NCBI RefSeq assembly: GCF_900100275.1
Contig: NZ_FNET01000002.1
Span: forward strand, 434,001-498,000
Direction: 5' to 3'
Length of the DNA: 64,000 bases
DNA from: Lentzea albidocapillata subsp. violacea
GTDB taxonomy: Bacteria > Actinomycetota > Actinomycetes > Mycobacteriales > Pseudonocardiaceae
Shown: in pieces, positions 52,391 to 59,887 of the stretch
How positions within the stretch are numbered: position 1 is the first letter of the stretch
How the letters are laid out: every line of letters begins with the position of its first letter
Notes under the pieces: generated by a model
Told to the model about the DNA's origin: nothing
Databases searched by the model: none
Seen by the model: the letters and a program-made list of their open reading frames with translations, nothing else
Program-made: the position numbers and the translations under genes

Positions 52391-53577
52391 GGATCTTCGA
52401 GATCGCCGCCTTCGCCGTACGGGGGCTGACCGCGAACAAGATGCGGTCCGGCCTCACGACCCTGGGCATCCTGATCGGTGTCGCGTCCGTGATCCTGCTG
52501 ATCGCGGTCGGCAACGGCGCGTCGAGCGCGGTGCAGCAGAGCATCGCGGGGCTCGGCACGAACATCCTGACGATCAGCCCGCAGCGCGCCCAGCCCGGCA
52601 GCACCACCAAGCCGCTGACCACGGCGGACGCGGCGGCACTGGTGGGTCAGGACTCCCCCGACGTCAGGTACGCGTCGCCCGTCGTGTCGGCGCAGGCGAC
52701 GGCCGGGTACGGGGACACCACGCACGACATCGGGCAGTTCATCGGCTCGGACCCGCGCTACTTCGACACCACGAACAGCGCGGTCGCGCAGGGAAACCTG
52801 TTCTCCGACAACGACGTCCAGCAGGCGCGCAAGGTCGTCGTGATCGGGGCGACCGTGGCCACACAGCTCTTCCCCGGTCTTGATCCGATCGGGAAGTCCA
52901 TGCTGGTCAACAACATCCCGTTCACGGTGGTCGGGGTGCTGGCGGCCAAGGGTTCCAGCGGGTTGCAGGACGCGGACGACCTGGCCGTGGCGCCGCTGAC
53001 GACCACGCAGAACGCGTTGACCGGGTACGGCAGCCTCACCCAGATCGTGGTGCAGGCGCGGTCCGCGGACGCGTTGCCGAACGCGCAGGCCCAGGTGACG
53101 ACCATCCTCAACGGGCGGCACAAGATCACCGGCACGGCCGACTACCGGATCCTGAGCCAGGACCAGCTGCTGACCGCGCGCACCGCGACGACGGAGACGT
53201 TCACCGTGCTGCTGGCGTCGGTGGCCGCGATCTCCTTGCTGGTGGGCGGGATCGGCATCACGAACATCATGCTGGTGACCGTCACCGAGCGGATCCGGGA
53301 GATCGGCATCCGCAAGGCCGTTGGGGCGCCTCGATCTTCGATCCTCGGGCAGTTCCTGATCGAGGCGACGTTGCTGAGCCTGTTCGGCGGCGCTCTGGGG
53401 GTGGCGGCGGGCGTGATCGGCAGCCGGTTCACCATCGCGGGCATCCAGCCCGTGCTCGTGCCGTCGTCGGTGCTGCTGGCGTTCGCGGTGTCGGCGTTGA
53501 TCGGCCTGTTCTTCGGCAGCTACCCGGCTTCCCGCGCCGCGAAGCTCCGTCCCATCGAAGCCCTCAGGCACGAATAA
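52387..53577 (+). CDS. MacB/FtsX-like ABC transporter permease
   Basis: 396 residues from a GTG at 52387. One N-terminal membrane helix (TLGILIGVASVILLIAVGNG) is followed by a large extracytoplasmic MacB_PCD domain and three C-terminal helices (FTVLLASVAAISLLVGGIGI onward) with the VTERIREIGIRKAVGA motif. It works with the ATPase as a mechanotransmitting exporter of peptides, lipids or drugs. The substrate is unknown. Confidence 0.95.
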   Translation: MRIFEIAAFAVRGLTANKMRSGLTTLGILIGVASVILLIAVGNGASSAVQQSIAGLGTNILTISPQRAQPGSTTKPLTTADAAALVGQDSPDVRYASPVVSAQATAGYGDTTHDIGQFIGSDPRYFDTTNSAVAQGNLFSDNDVQQARKVVVIGATVATQLFPGLDPIGKSMLVNNIPFTVVGVLAAKGSSGLQDADDLAVAPLTTTQNALTGYGSLTQIVVQARSADALPNAQAQVTTILNGRHKITGTADYRILSQDQLLTARTATTETFTVLLASVAAISLLVGGIGITNIMLVTVTERIREIGIRKAVGAPRSSILGQFLIEATLLSLFGGALGVAAGVIGSRFTIAGIQPVLVPSSVLLAFAVSALIGLFFGSYPASRAAKLRPIEALRHE

Positions 53578-53589
53578 GGAGTCCTTGAC

Positions 53590-54066
53590 GTGACCAACCC
53601 ACTGGATCAGCCTGTGGAGAACGACATCACGGCTGAGTTGAAGGAGCGCAAGGCGGGCGTCGGCAGGACCACCGTGGTCCTCGGGGTCGCGGTGCTCGCG
53701 ATCGTGGCGTTCGTCGGCGGGGTGTTCGTGCAGAAGTCCTTCGGTGCCGCCGAGACTCCGGCGCGTCAGAACGCCGCCGGCCGGCAGTTCGGCGGCACAC
53801 CGCCCTCGGGCCAGAACCGGCCGAACCCCGCAGGGCGCGGCACCGTCGGCACGATCGACCGTGTCGAAGGCACGACCGTCTACGTGAAGACGCAGAACGG
53901 CCAGGTCGTGAAGGTGTCCACTTCGGACACGACGAAGGTGGAGATCAGCTCGGAGGGCAAGCTCACGGATCTCCAGGCGGGCCAGCAGGTCGTCGTGCAG
54001 GGTCAGGCCGGTTCCGACGGCACGGTGACCGGGCAGACCATCACCCAGCGGCCGGCCACCGGGTGA
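53590..54066 (+). CDS. Membrane-anchored DUF5666-like protein, last gene of the efflux operon
   Basis: 158 residues from a GTG, 12 bases behind the permease gene. One membrane segment (TTVVLGVAVLAIVAFVGGVFV), then a Pro/Gly/Asn linker and a beta-rich domain (GTVGTIDRVEGTTVYVKTQNGQVVKVSTSDTTKVEISSEG ... GQQVVVQG) that matches the DUF5666/OB-like pattern. It probably acts outside the membrane beside the exporter. Function unknown. Confidence 0.85.
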   Translation: MTNPLDQPVENDITAELKERKAGVGRTTVVLGVAVLAIVAFVGGVFVQKSFGAAETPARQNAAGRQFGGTPPSGQNRPNPAGRGTVGTIDRVEGTTVYVKTQNGQVVKVSTSDTTKVEISSEGKLTDLQAGQQVVVQGQAGSDGTVTGQTITQRPATG

Positions 54067-54072
54067 CGCTCG

Positions 54073-55122
54073 TCAGCCGGCCAGGCTCGCGTACTCCTCG
54101 ATCCGGGTGATCAGGCCGTCCTCGAAACGGAAGTACACGGCGGCGTCGATCCTGAACAGCCCGCCGTCCTTGGTGGCGACGTTCACGACGTGCTGCTGCA
54201 GGACCTCGCCCGGCTGCTCGAACTGGCGGGTGATGTCGTAGCGCATCGACTCGATGGGCTCGACCAGCGCTTCCATGCCGGCGATGTTCTCGCCGATCGA
54301 GGAATCGCCCTTGCCGTCGTTGTGCCAGACGGTGGCATCGGTGGCGCACATCGCCTTCGCCTCGGACCACGCGCGGTTCTCCAGGTGGCGGAGGTAGGTG
54401 GTGGCCTTGGTCTTGAGGTCGTACATGAGGGCCCGTTCTCCTGCTTCTACTCTGGCCGGGAGGTGGTTGCCGGGCGGGGACAGCGGGCAGGTGAAGACTT
54501 CCGGGACCAGGTGGTGGTGCGAGAGGCTGGCCTGGTTGAAGTCGACGGTGAGCTTGCTGCCGGGCTCCAGGAGCGGCAGGACGAGCCAGCGGCCGATGTC
54601 CGGCGTCCCGGAGCCGTTGGTCTCGTCGGTGAAGATGACAAGCCGTTGGCCTGGCATGGTTTCGATGACGGCGAGGACGTGTTCCTCGCCGTTGATCGTG
54701 ACCGCCAGGTCGACGGGTGCCCGCACGGCCTCCGTGGTGCGCGGGGCCGTCAGGTGCTCCACCTCGATGTGGCGATCCGCCGGAGCGGCACGGAACTCGC
54801 CCTCGAAGACCCACGCCGGGTCGTAGGGGTAGGTGTCGATCCCTTGCAGGCCTGACTGTTCCAGGGCCTTCTCGTCCATGACGACCACGCCGTAGAAGCC
54901 GTCGGCGCCTCCGGCGAACGCGTGTCGGCCGCCAGGGAGTTCAATGGTGCCGCCGACTTCCTTCGCCTCGTAGGTCAGGGCGCCTGCCTCGGTGACGCGC
55001 CACTCCCCCGGAACCCCCGGCAGGAGCACGGGTTCGGGTCCGGACACGGTGCCCTTCGCCACCACCTTGCCCTTGTCGGTGATCTCGTTCAGCCTGGCGG
55101 CTCGCCACTGTTCGTAGGTCAT
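54073..55122 (-). CDS. DUF1684 protein fused to a SnoaL-like (NTF2-fold) domain
   Basis: 349 residues. I chose the ATG at 55122 because it overlaps the upstream methyltransferase stop (ATGA); an ATG 15 bases earlier is possible. Residues about 1-225 match DUF1684 (WRVTEAGALTYEAKEVGGTIELP, VDFNQASLSHHHLVPEVFTCPLSPPGNHLPARVEAGE). Residues about 230-349 form an NTF2-like domain (TTYLRHLENRAWSEAKAMCATDATVWHNDGKG ... YFRFEDGLITRIEEYASLAG). The fusion and coupling to the methyltransferase suggest a shared small-molecule substrate. No catalytic assignment is possible. Confidence 0.85.
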   Translation of the reverse strand: MTYEQWRAARLNEITDKGKVVAKGTVSGPEPVLLPGVPGEWRVTEAGALTYEAKEVGGTIELPGGRHAFAGGADGFYGVVVMDEKALEQSGLQGIDTYPYDPAWVFEGEFRAAPADRHIEVEHLTAPRTTEAVRAPVDLAVTINGEEHVLAVIETMPGQRLVIFTDETNGSGTPDIGRWLVLPLLEPGSKLTVDFNQASLSHHHLVPEVFTCPLSPPGNHLPARVEAGERALMYDLKTKATTYLRHLENRAWSEAKAMCATDATVWHNDGKGDSSIGENIAGMEALVEPIESMRYDITRQFEQPGEVLQQHVVNVATKDGGLFRIDAAVYFRFEDGLITRIEEYASLAG

Positions 55123-55868
55123 TTCCTCGCGGCCCATACCGTGCGTTCGGTGCGCAGGGCCAGGTCGTCGCGGCGCAACGCTTCTTCGAGGGCTTCCGGG
55201 TCGAGCCGCCGCTTCAGGACGATGCGGGCGTAGCGTTCCACGGCCTCGGACCGTTCGATGTGGACGGTGATCGTGCGGTCACCCTCGATCGTGAACCCGG
55301 CTCCGGTCAGCATCGGGCCCCAGTCGGCGCCGCGGTGCGGAACGCGCTCGTCGTGGCCGTCCGGCGCGTGTTCGGGCAGGAACTGCGGCATGCCGGCCAG
55401 TTCGACCACGGCGAGCAGGCCGCCGGGAGCGAGGGTCCTGCGCAGCTGGGCGAGGGTGTGGCCGGGGTCGGCCATGTGGTGCAGGGAGGCCGAGGCCCAG
55501 ATCAGGTCGGGCGTGCCGAGGTCCGGCCAGTCCGAGTCGAGGTCGGCGACGACGGTGTGGACCCGGTCGGCCAGGCCCCGTTCGCCGGCCTGGGCGCGCA
55601 GGCGCTGGAGGTGCTCGACCGAGGAGTCGACGGCGGTGACGTGGGCTTCGGGGAAGCGGCTCAGCAGCGCGAACGTGCCCGCGCCGGTGCCGGCTCCCAG
55701 GTCGACGATGTGGCGGGGTTTCGAGATGGGGAGCCAGTCGATGATGCCGGCGGTGTGGCCGGCGAGGAGTTCGGCGTCGAGGTCGAGGACCTCCGCCAGG
55801 TCGCCGGCGTCGTCATGCCCGTGCCGGTGGCCGTGCCCGTGGCCATGTCCGTGTCCGTGTTCGCTCAT
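55119..55868 (-). CDS. Class I SAM-dependent methyltransferase with a His-rich N-terminus
   Basis: 249 residues. The first 18 residues are almost entirely His/Gly (MSEHGHGHGHGHGHRHGHDD), a likely metal-binding tail. Then comes a standard methyltransferase core: motif I IVDLGAGTGAGTFALL, acidic strand VTAVDSS, LIWASASLHHMADPGHTL and LAPGGLLAVVELAG. The substrate is unknown. Two palindromes lie 22-57 bases upstream of the ATG, so the methyltransferase-DUF1684 pair is probably regulated by a dimeric repressor. Confidence 0.9.
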   Translation of the reverse strand: MSEHGHGHGHGHGHRHGHDDAGDLAEVLDLDAELLAGHTAGIIDWLPISKPRHIVDLGAGTGAGTFALLSRFPEAHVTAVDSSVEHLQRLRAQAGERGLADRVHTVVADLDSDWPDLGTPDLIWASASLHHMADPGHTLAQLRRTLAPGGLLAVVELAGMPQFLPEHAPDGHDERVPHRGADWGPMLTGAGFTIEGDRTITVHIERSEAVERYARIVLKRRLDPEALEEALRRDDLALRTERTVWAARK

Positions 55869-55889
55869 GGGTCCAACATAGGTCGATCG

Positions 55890-55925
55890 TGCGTAATATG
55901 CACGGTGGCTTGCGTATTACGCAAG
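55890..55925. promoter_or_regulatory. Two palindromic operator-like sites before the His-rich methyltransferase
   Basis: TTGCGTATTACGCAA (55911-55925) is a perfect 15-bp palindrome. GTGCGTAATATGCAC (55890-55904) matches it at 11 of 15 positions, 21 bp away centre to centre. Two helically phased sites right before a start codon are typical of a repressor. Confidence 0.7.
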
Positions 55926-55958
55926 GCGGTCGGTCTCCACGCTGCCGCCCGCGCAAGA

Positions 55959-56528
55959 TCACGCCGTCTTGTCGGCGTTGTGGCCGCGGCGCGCCTCCCG
56001 GTCGAAGATGCCGAGGATCTCGCACGGACCGCCCGCCGTGCCGATCGCGTGCGGCAGCATCGTCGGGAACTCGGCGGCCTGGTTGGTCTCCACCCGGAAC
56101 CTCCGGTTGCCGAGCAGCAACAGCGCCGTGCCCTTCAGGACCACCAGCCATTCGCGGCCGGAGTGCGCGCGGAGTGAGGCGGGGTTGTCGGGCGGCGGGG
56201 TGGTCATCCGCTGGCGCATGACGGTCATGCCCGGCTCGGCCTTGATCGGCCAGCGCATCGTGCCGTGCGCGCCGTCGAGCATCGGGCTGACGATCACGTC
56301 GTCGGTGTCGGTCTCGACCAGCTGGTCCAGTGAGGTGTCGAGGGCCTTGGCCAGCGTCACCAGCTGGTCCAGGGCCAGGCGGCGCTGACCGTTCTCGATG
56401 CGGCTGAGCGACGACGGGCTGAGCTTGGCACGGGTGGCGAGCTCGTCCAGGGACCAGCCCTGGGCGACCCGCAGGGCGCGGATCCGTTTGCGCACGAGGC
56501 CGTCCAGATCACCATCTTCTTGCGTCAT
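55959..56528 (-). CDS. XRE-cupin transcriptional regulator
   Basis: 189 residues from the ATG at 56528. N-terminal HTH (IRALRVAQGWSLDELATRAKLSPSSLSRIENGQRRLALDQLVTLA), then a C-terminal cupin (LRAHSGREWLVVLKGTALLLLGNRRFRVETNQAAEFPTMLPHAIGTAGG). Such regulators sense small molecules through the cupin barrel. It precedes the methyltransferase gene on the same strand with a 90-bp gap that carries the palindromes. Confidence 0.92.
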   Translation of the reverse strand: MTQEDGDLDGLVRKRIRALRVAQGWSLDELATRAKLSPSSLSRIENGQRRLALDQLVTLAKALDTSLDQLVETDTDDVIVSPMLDGAHGTMRWPIKAEPGMTVMRQRMTTPPPDNPASLRAHSGREWLVVLKGTALLLLGNRRFRVETNQAAEFPTMLPHAIGTAGGPCEILGIFDREARRGHNADKTA

Positions 56529-56608
56529 GCGCACGACTGTATGCATCTCCAGCAAACTCCGCACAGCTTCGCGGCCATTACTCGAACGAAAACCCTGGTC
56601 GCGGTGCG

Positions 56609-56838
56609 TTGATGGCCGTGATCTCGCCGGTGACCGGGCTCGACGTCGCCCAGCCCCACCTGGCCGCCGAGCTCGGCGCGTCCCAGAGCACCCTCCTGTG
56701 GATCATCAACGGCCCTGGGCATCGCCCGGCTCGGCGTGATGGCCACCATCGAGTCCTTTGTGGACGGCTGGCGAACCGCCATGTGGACCGGCGTGGCCAT
56801 CATGGCGGTCCTGTTCGCCGTACGCTGGCGGGCGTGAG
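56609..56838 (+). pseudogene. Remnant of a DHA2-type MFS transporter with a large internal deletion
   Basis: Reading from about 56609, GLDVAQPHLAAELGASQSTLLWIING matches the first helix and loop of 14-TM drug exporters. At about 56713 the sense continues in another frame as GIARLGVMATIESFVDGWRTAMWTGVAIMAVLFAVRWRA followed by a stop at 56836, which looks like the last helix of the same family. About 450 codons between are gone. The stop overlaps the GTG of the aldolase gene. Confidence 0.6.
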
Positions 56839-57427
56839 GTACCGCTACGAGATCACCCAGGCAGTCGTGCGGCAGGGCATCATCGCGATCATTCGCACCG
56901 CCGACGCCTCCTCGGCTGTTCAGGCCGCCGCCCCGTTGCTCGACGCGGGGATCATGTCCCTCGAGTTGCCGCTGACGAACCCCGGTGCGCTGGAAGCGAT
57001 CCGGCAGCTCCGCGCGGACCACCCGGCGGCGGTGATCGGCGCCGGCTCGGTGCTGGACGAGGCCTCCGCCGTCGCCGCGGTGCGCGCCGGGGCGCAGTTC
57101 CTGGTGGCGCCCAACCTGAACGTGCCGGTGATCCAGGCCGGGCACCGCTACGGTGCCCCGGTGCTGCCGGGGGCGGGCTCGGTGTCCGAGGTCGTGCAGG
57201 CTCTAGAGGCAGGGGCGGACGCGGTGAAGGTGTTCCCCGCGCCCACGCCTCAGTGGGTCAGGGACGTGCTCGCCGTCCTGCCGTACGCGCCGCTGGTGCC
57301 GACGGGTGGCGTCGCGCCCGCCGACGTTCCGGCGTGGCTGGAGGCCGGCGCGGTGGCGTGCGGGGTCGGGTCGGCCCTCGCCCGCACGCCGATCGACGAG
57401 ATCAAGTCCCTGCTCAGAGGGGCGTGA
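56834..57427 (+). CDS. eda: KDPG/KHG aldolase (2-dehydro-3-deoxy-phosphogluconate aldolase)
   Basis: 197 residues; the GTG at 56834 (VRYRYEITQAVVRQGIIAIIRTADAS) begins the family N-terminus. In-frame codons upstream belong to the MFS remnant and are excluded. The catalytic pattern is present: Glu in SLELPLTNP, GAGSVLDEASA, Schiff-base Lys in DAVKVFPA, and TGGVAPADVPAWLEAGAVACGVGSAL. It splits KDPG to pyruvate and glyceraldehyde 3-phosphate. No other Entner-Doudoroff gene is nearby. Confidence 0.92.
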   Translation: MRYRYEITQAVVRQGIIAIIRTADASSAVQAAAPLLDAGIMSLELPLTNPGALEAIRQLRADHPAAVIGAGSVLDEASAVAAVRAGAQFLVAPNLNVPVIQAGHRYGAPVLPGAGSVSEVVQALEAGADAVKVFPAPTPQWVRDVLAVLPYAPLVPTGGVAPADVPAWLEAGAVACGVGSALARTPIDEIKSLLRGA

Positions 57428-57502
57428 GCACGACACGATCCGCCGCCCTGACCTGCATCGGCTCTTAATCGATACGACACCTTCGGGTTACCCCAGGCTG
57501 TT

Positions 57503-57517
57503 GTGAAAGACTTTCAC
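57503..57517. promoter_or_regulatory. Palindrome upstream of the sphingomyelinase gene
   Basis: GTGAAAG-A-CTTTCAC is a perfect 15-bp palindrome ending 20 bases before the ATG at 57538. It resembles the dyad at 46014-46028 before the PKS operon. Confidence 0.6.
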
Positions 57518-57537
57518 GTACGTCACCATCGGGCTTC

Positions 57538-58476
57538 ATGCGCCTGTTCCCGCTCGCCGTCGCCGCCGCGCTGACGATCTCGCTCGCCACCCCGGCGGTC
57601 GCGGCCCCCGCTGCCCCGAAGATCGCCACCTACAACGTCTTCATGCTGTCGCGGAACCTCTACCCGAACTGGGGCCAGGTCGCCCGCGCCGACCTGATCG
57701 ACAGCACCGGTGTGCTGAACGGCCAGGACGTCGTCGTGCTCAACGAGGCCTTCGACAACACCGCCTCGGACCGGCTGCTGACGAACCTGCGCGACACCTA
57801 CCCGCACCAGACGCCGGTGCTGGGCCGCAGCAAGGCCGGGTGGGACGTGACGAGCGGCAGGTACAGCGACTCGACGCCGGAGGACGGCGGTGTCGCGGTG
57901 CTGAGCCGGTGGCCGATCACCACGCGGGTCCAGCACGTCTACGCGGACGGCTGCGGCGCGGACTGGTTCTCCAACAAGGGTTTCGTGTACGTGCGGATCG
58001 AGGCGCCGACCGGGCCGCTGCACGTCATCGGGACGCACATGCAGGCCGAGGACTCGGCCTGCACCAGCGCGCCGGGCGGGTACCGGGCGAAGCAGCGGGC
58101 CGAGATCAGGGCGTTCCTGACGGCGCGGAACCTCCCCGCGGGCGAGCCCGTGTACGTGGCGGGCGACCTGAACGTGGTCAAGGCCGGTGACGAGTTCCCG
58201 CGGATGGTGTCGGAGCTGGGCGCGCAGACGCCCGAGGTGGGTGGGCACCCGTTCTCGTGGGACTGCGCGGACAACAGCGTGTGCCGCGAGCAGTACGGGC
58301 CGGAGTACGCGTCCGAGCACCTCGACTACGTGCTGACCATCCAGGGACCGTTGCTGCGCAACGAGACGCGGCGCGTGAAGAGTCCTGAGTGGTCGATCTG
58401 GTCGTGGGGACGCAAGTACACGTTCAACGACCTGTCCGACCACTACCCGGTCTTCGCCGGCGCCGCTCAAACGTAG
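57538..58476 (+). CDS. Secreted neutral sphingomyelinase C (endonuclease/exonuclease/phosphatase fold)
   Basis: 312 residues with a signal peptide (MRLFPLAVAAALTISLATPAVAA). The mature part follows bacterial sphingomyelinases closely: YNVFMLSRNLYPNWGQ, VVLNEAFDNTAS, PVLGRSKAGWDVTSG, GCGADWFSNKGFVYV, IGTHMQAEDSAC, VAGDLNVVKAG and the final SDHYPVF. Metal and catalytic residues (Asn, Glu, His, Asp, Asn, Asp-His) are in place. It cleaves sphingomyelin to ceramide and phosphocholine outside the cell. Since actinomycetes lack sphingomyelin, the substrate would be eukaryotic membranes. It overlaps the convergent lysA by 10 bases. Confidence 0.93.
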   Translation: MRLFPLAVAAALTISLATPAVAAPAAPKIATYNVFMLSRNLYPNWGQVARADLIDSTGVLNGQDVVVLNEAFDNTASDRLLTNLRDTYPHQTPVLGRSKAGWDVTSGRYSDSTPEDGGVAVLSRWPITTRVQHVYADGCGADWFSNKGFVYVRIEAPTGPLHVIGTHMQAEDSACTSAPGGYRAKQRAEIRAFLTARNLPAGEPVYVAGDLNVVKAGDEFPRMVSELGAQTPEVGGHPFSWDCADNSVCREQYGPEYASEHLDYVLTIQGPLLRNETRRVKSPEWSIWSWGRKYTFNDLSDHYPVFAGAAQT

Positions 58477-59777
58477 CGGCGCAACAGGTCCTCCTCGGTC
58501 TCCCTGCGCACGATCGGCCGGGCGACCCCGTCCCTGACGGCGACGACCGGCGGACGGCAGACCTGGTTGTAGTTCGAGGCCAGCGCGTGGTGGTAGGCGC
58601 CCGTCGCGGGAACGGCTAGCAGGTCTCCCGCGTGCACGTCATGCGGCAGGAGCACGTCCTCGGCGAGCACGTCGCCCGCCTCGCAGTGCCTGCCGACAAC
58701 CGTGACGGGCTTGGGTTTCCCGCCGCGGCCCACAAGTCGCACGGCGTACTTCGCGCCGTACAACGCGGGACGCGGGTTGTCGCTCATGCCGCCGTCGACC
58801 GCCACGAACGTACGGGCCGATTCCTTGACCGCGCACACCCGGTACAGGGTCACACCGGCGTTCGCGACGATCGAGCGGCCCGGTTCGACGAGCAGGCGCG
58901 GGGGTGGGACGCGGCGCAGCGCGCACTCGTAGTTGAGGGTGCCCTGGACCCGGTGGGCGAACCCCGCGAGGTCGAAGTCCGGGTCGCCGCGCAGGTACGG
59001 CGCGCAGAACCCGCCGCCGAGGTCGAGCTGCCCGATCCTGGTGCCGCAGGACGCGATCAGGCCGACCATCCGTCGCACGGCTTCTTCGTAGCTCGCCACG
59101 TGTTTCACCTGCGAGCCGATGTGGCAGTGCAGGCCCACGAGTTTCAGTGACGGCTGCTCGACCACGCGCAGGATCGCCTCCAGGGCGGCGCCGGAAGCCA
59201 GTGAGAAGCCGAACTTCTGGTCCTCCACGCCGGTCGCGATCTTGGCGTGGGTGTGGGCGTCGACGCCGGGTGTCACGCGGATCATGACCTCCTGGCCGTG
59301 TGTCGCCAGGGCACCGAGCTGGGTGATCTCGTCGAACGAGTCGACCACGATCCTGGAGACGCCGTACTCCAGGGCTGCCTTGAGGTCTTCGGCGGTCTTC
59401 ACGTTGCCGTGCATGACGATGCGCGCCGCCGGGAAGCCGGCGGCCCTGGCCAGCGCGAGCTCTCCGGCCGAGGACACGTCCAGGGACAGGCCTTCCTGTG
59501 CCATCCAGCGGTAGACCTCGGGGCAGGGCAACGACTTTCCCGCGAACACGACCTCGGCGGCTGGAAGCGCGGTGCGGAAGGCCCTCGCCCTGGCGCGGAC
59601 CGTCTCTTCGTCCAGTACCTGGCACGGGGTGCCGAAACGGGCCGCCAGCTGCGTGGCGGGGAGTCCACCGATGACGAGGTCCTGGCCGTCGAGCCGGGTG
59701 CCGTCCGGCCAGAGACCGTCTTCCAGCACCGGTTCGGTGGAGCATCCGGTGCTGGGCAACAACTCCGCGAGTGTCAT
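58467..59777 (-). CDS. lysA: Diaminopimelate decarboxylase (lysA-like)
   Basis: 436 residues from the ATG at 59777 (MTLAELLPSTG). PLP-Lys in VVFAGKSLPC, GLHCHIGSQV, LDLGGGFCAPY, and the C-terminal CEAGDVLAEDV and YNQVCRPP active-site motifs of fold-III decarboxylases. It makes lysine from meso-diaminopimelate. It stands alone, without other lysine genes, and the N-terminus differs from the usual housekeeping copy. It may therefore be a second lysA-like enzyme working on a related amino acid. Confidence 0.88.
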   Translation of the reverse strand: MTLAELLPSTGCSTEPVLEDGLWPDGTRLDGQDLVIGGLPATQLAARFGTPCQVLDEETVRARARAFRTALPAAEVVFAGKSLPCPEVYRWMAQEGLSLDVSSAGELALARAAGFPAARIVMHGNVKTAEDLKAALEYGVSRIVVDSFDEITQLGALATHGQEVMIRVTPGVDAHTHAKIATGVEDQKFGFSLASGAALEAILRVVEQPSLKLVGLHCHIGSQVKHVASYEEAVRRMVGLIASCGTRIGQLDLGGGFCAPYLRGDPDFDLAGFAHRVQGTLNYECALRRVPPPRLLVEPGRSIVANAGVTLYRVCAVKESARTFVAVDGGMSDNPRPALYGAKYAVRLVGRGGKPKPVTVVGRHCEAGDVLAEDVLLPHDVHAGDLLAVPATGAYHHALASNYNQVCRPPVVAVRDGVARPIVRRETEEDLLRRYV

Positions 59778-59887
59778 GCGACCAGCACACGCCTGCCGCG
59801 GGTCTGTGCCCAGGTCCCGGACGAGACCCTGACACGGACGGGCCCCGCCTTGACGCGATCCTGACGATCGCGGTGGCGGGGGCCACA

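Noticed and set aside
56609-57427. A single 272-codon protein joining the MFS N-terminus to the aldolase
   Set aside because: The join is accidental read-through of the remnant; the aldolase family starts at the GTG at 56834.
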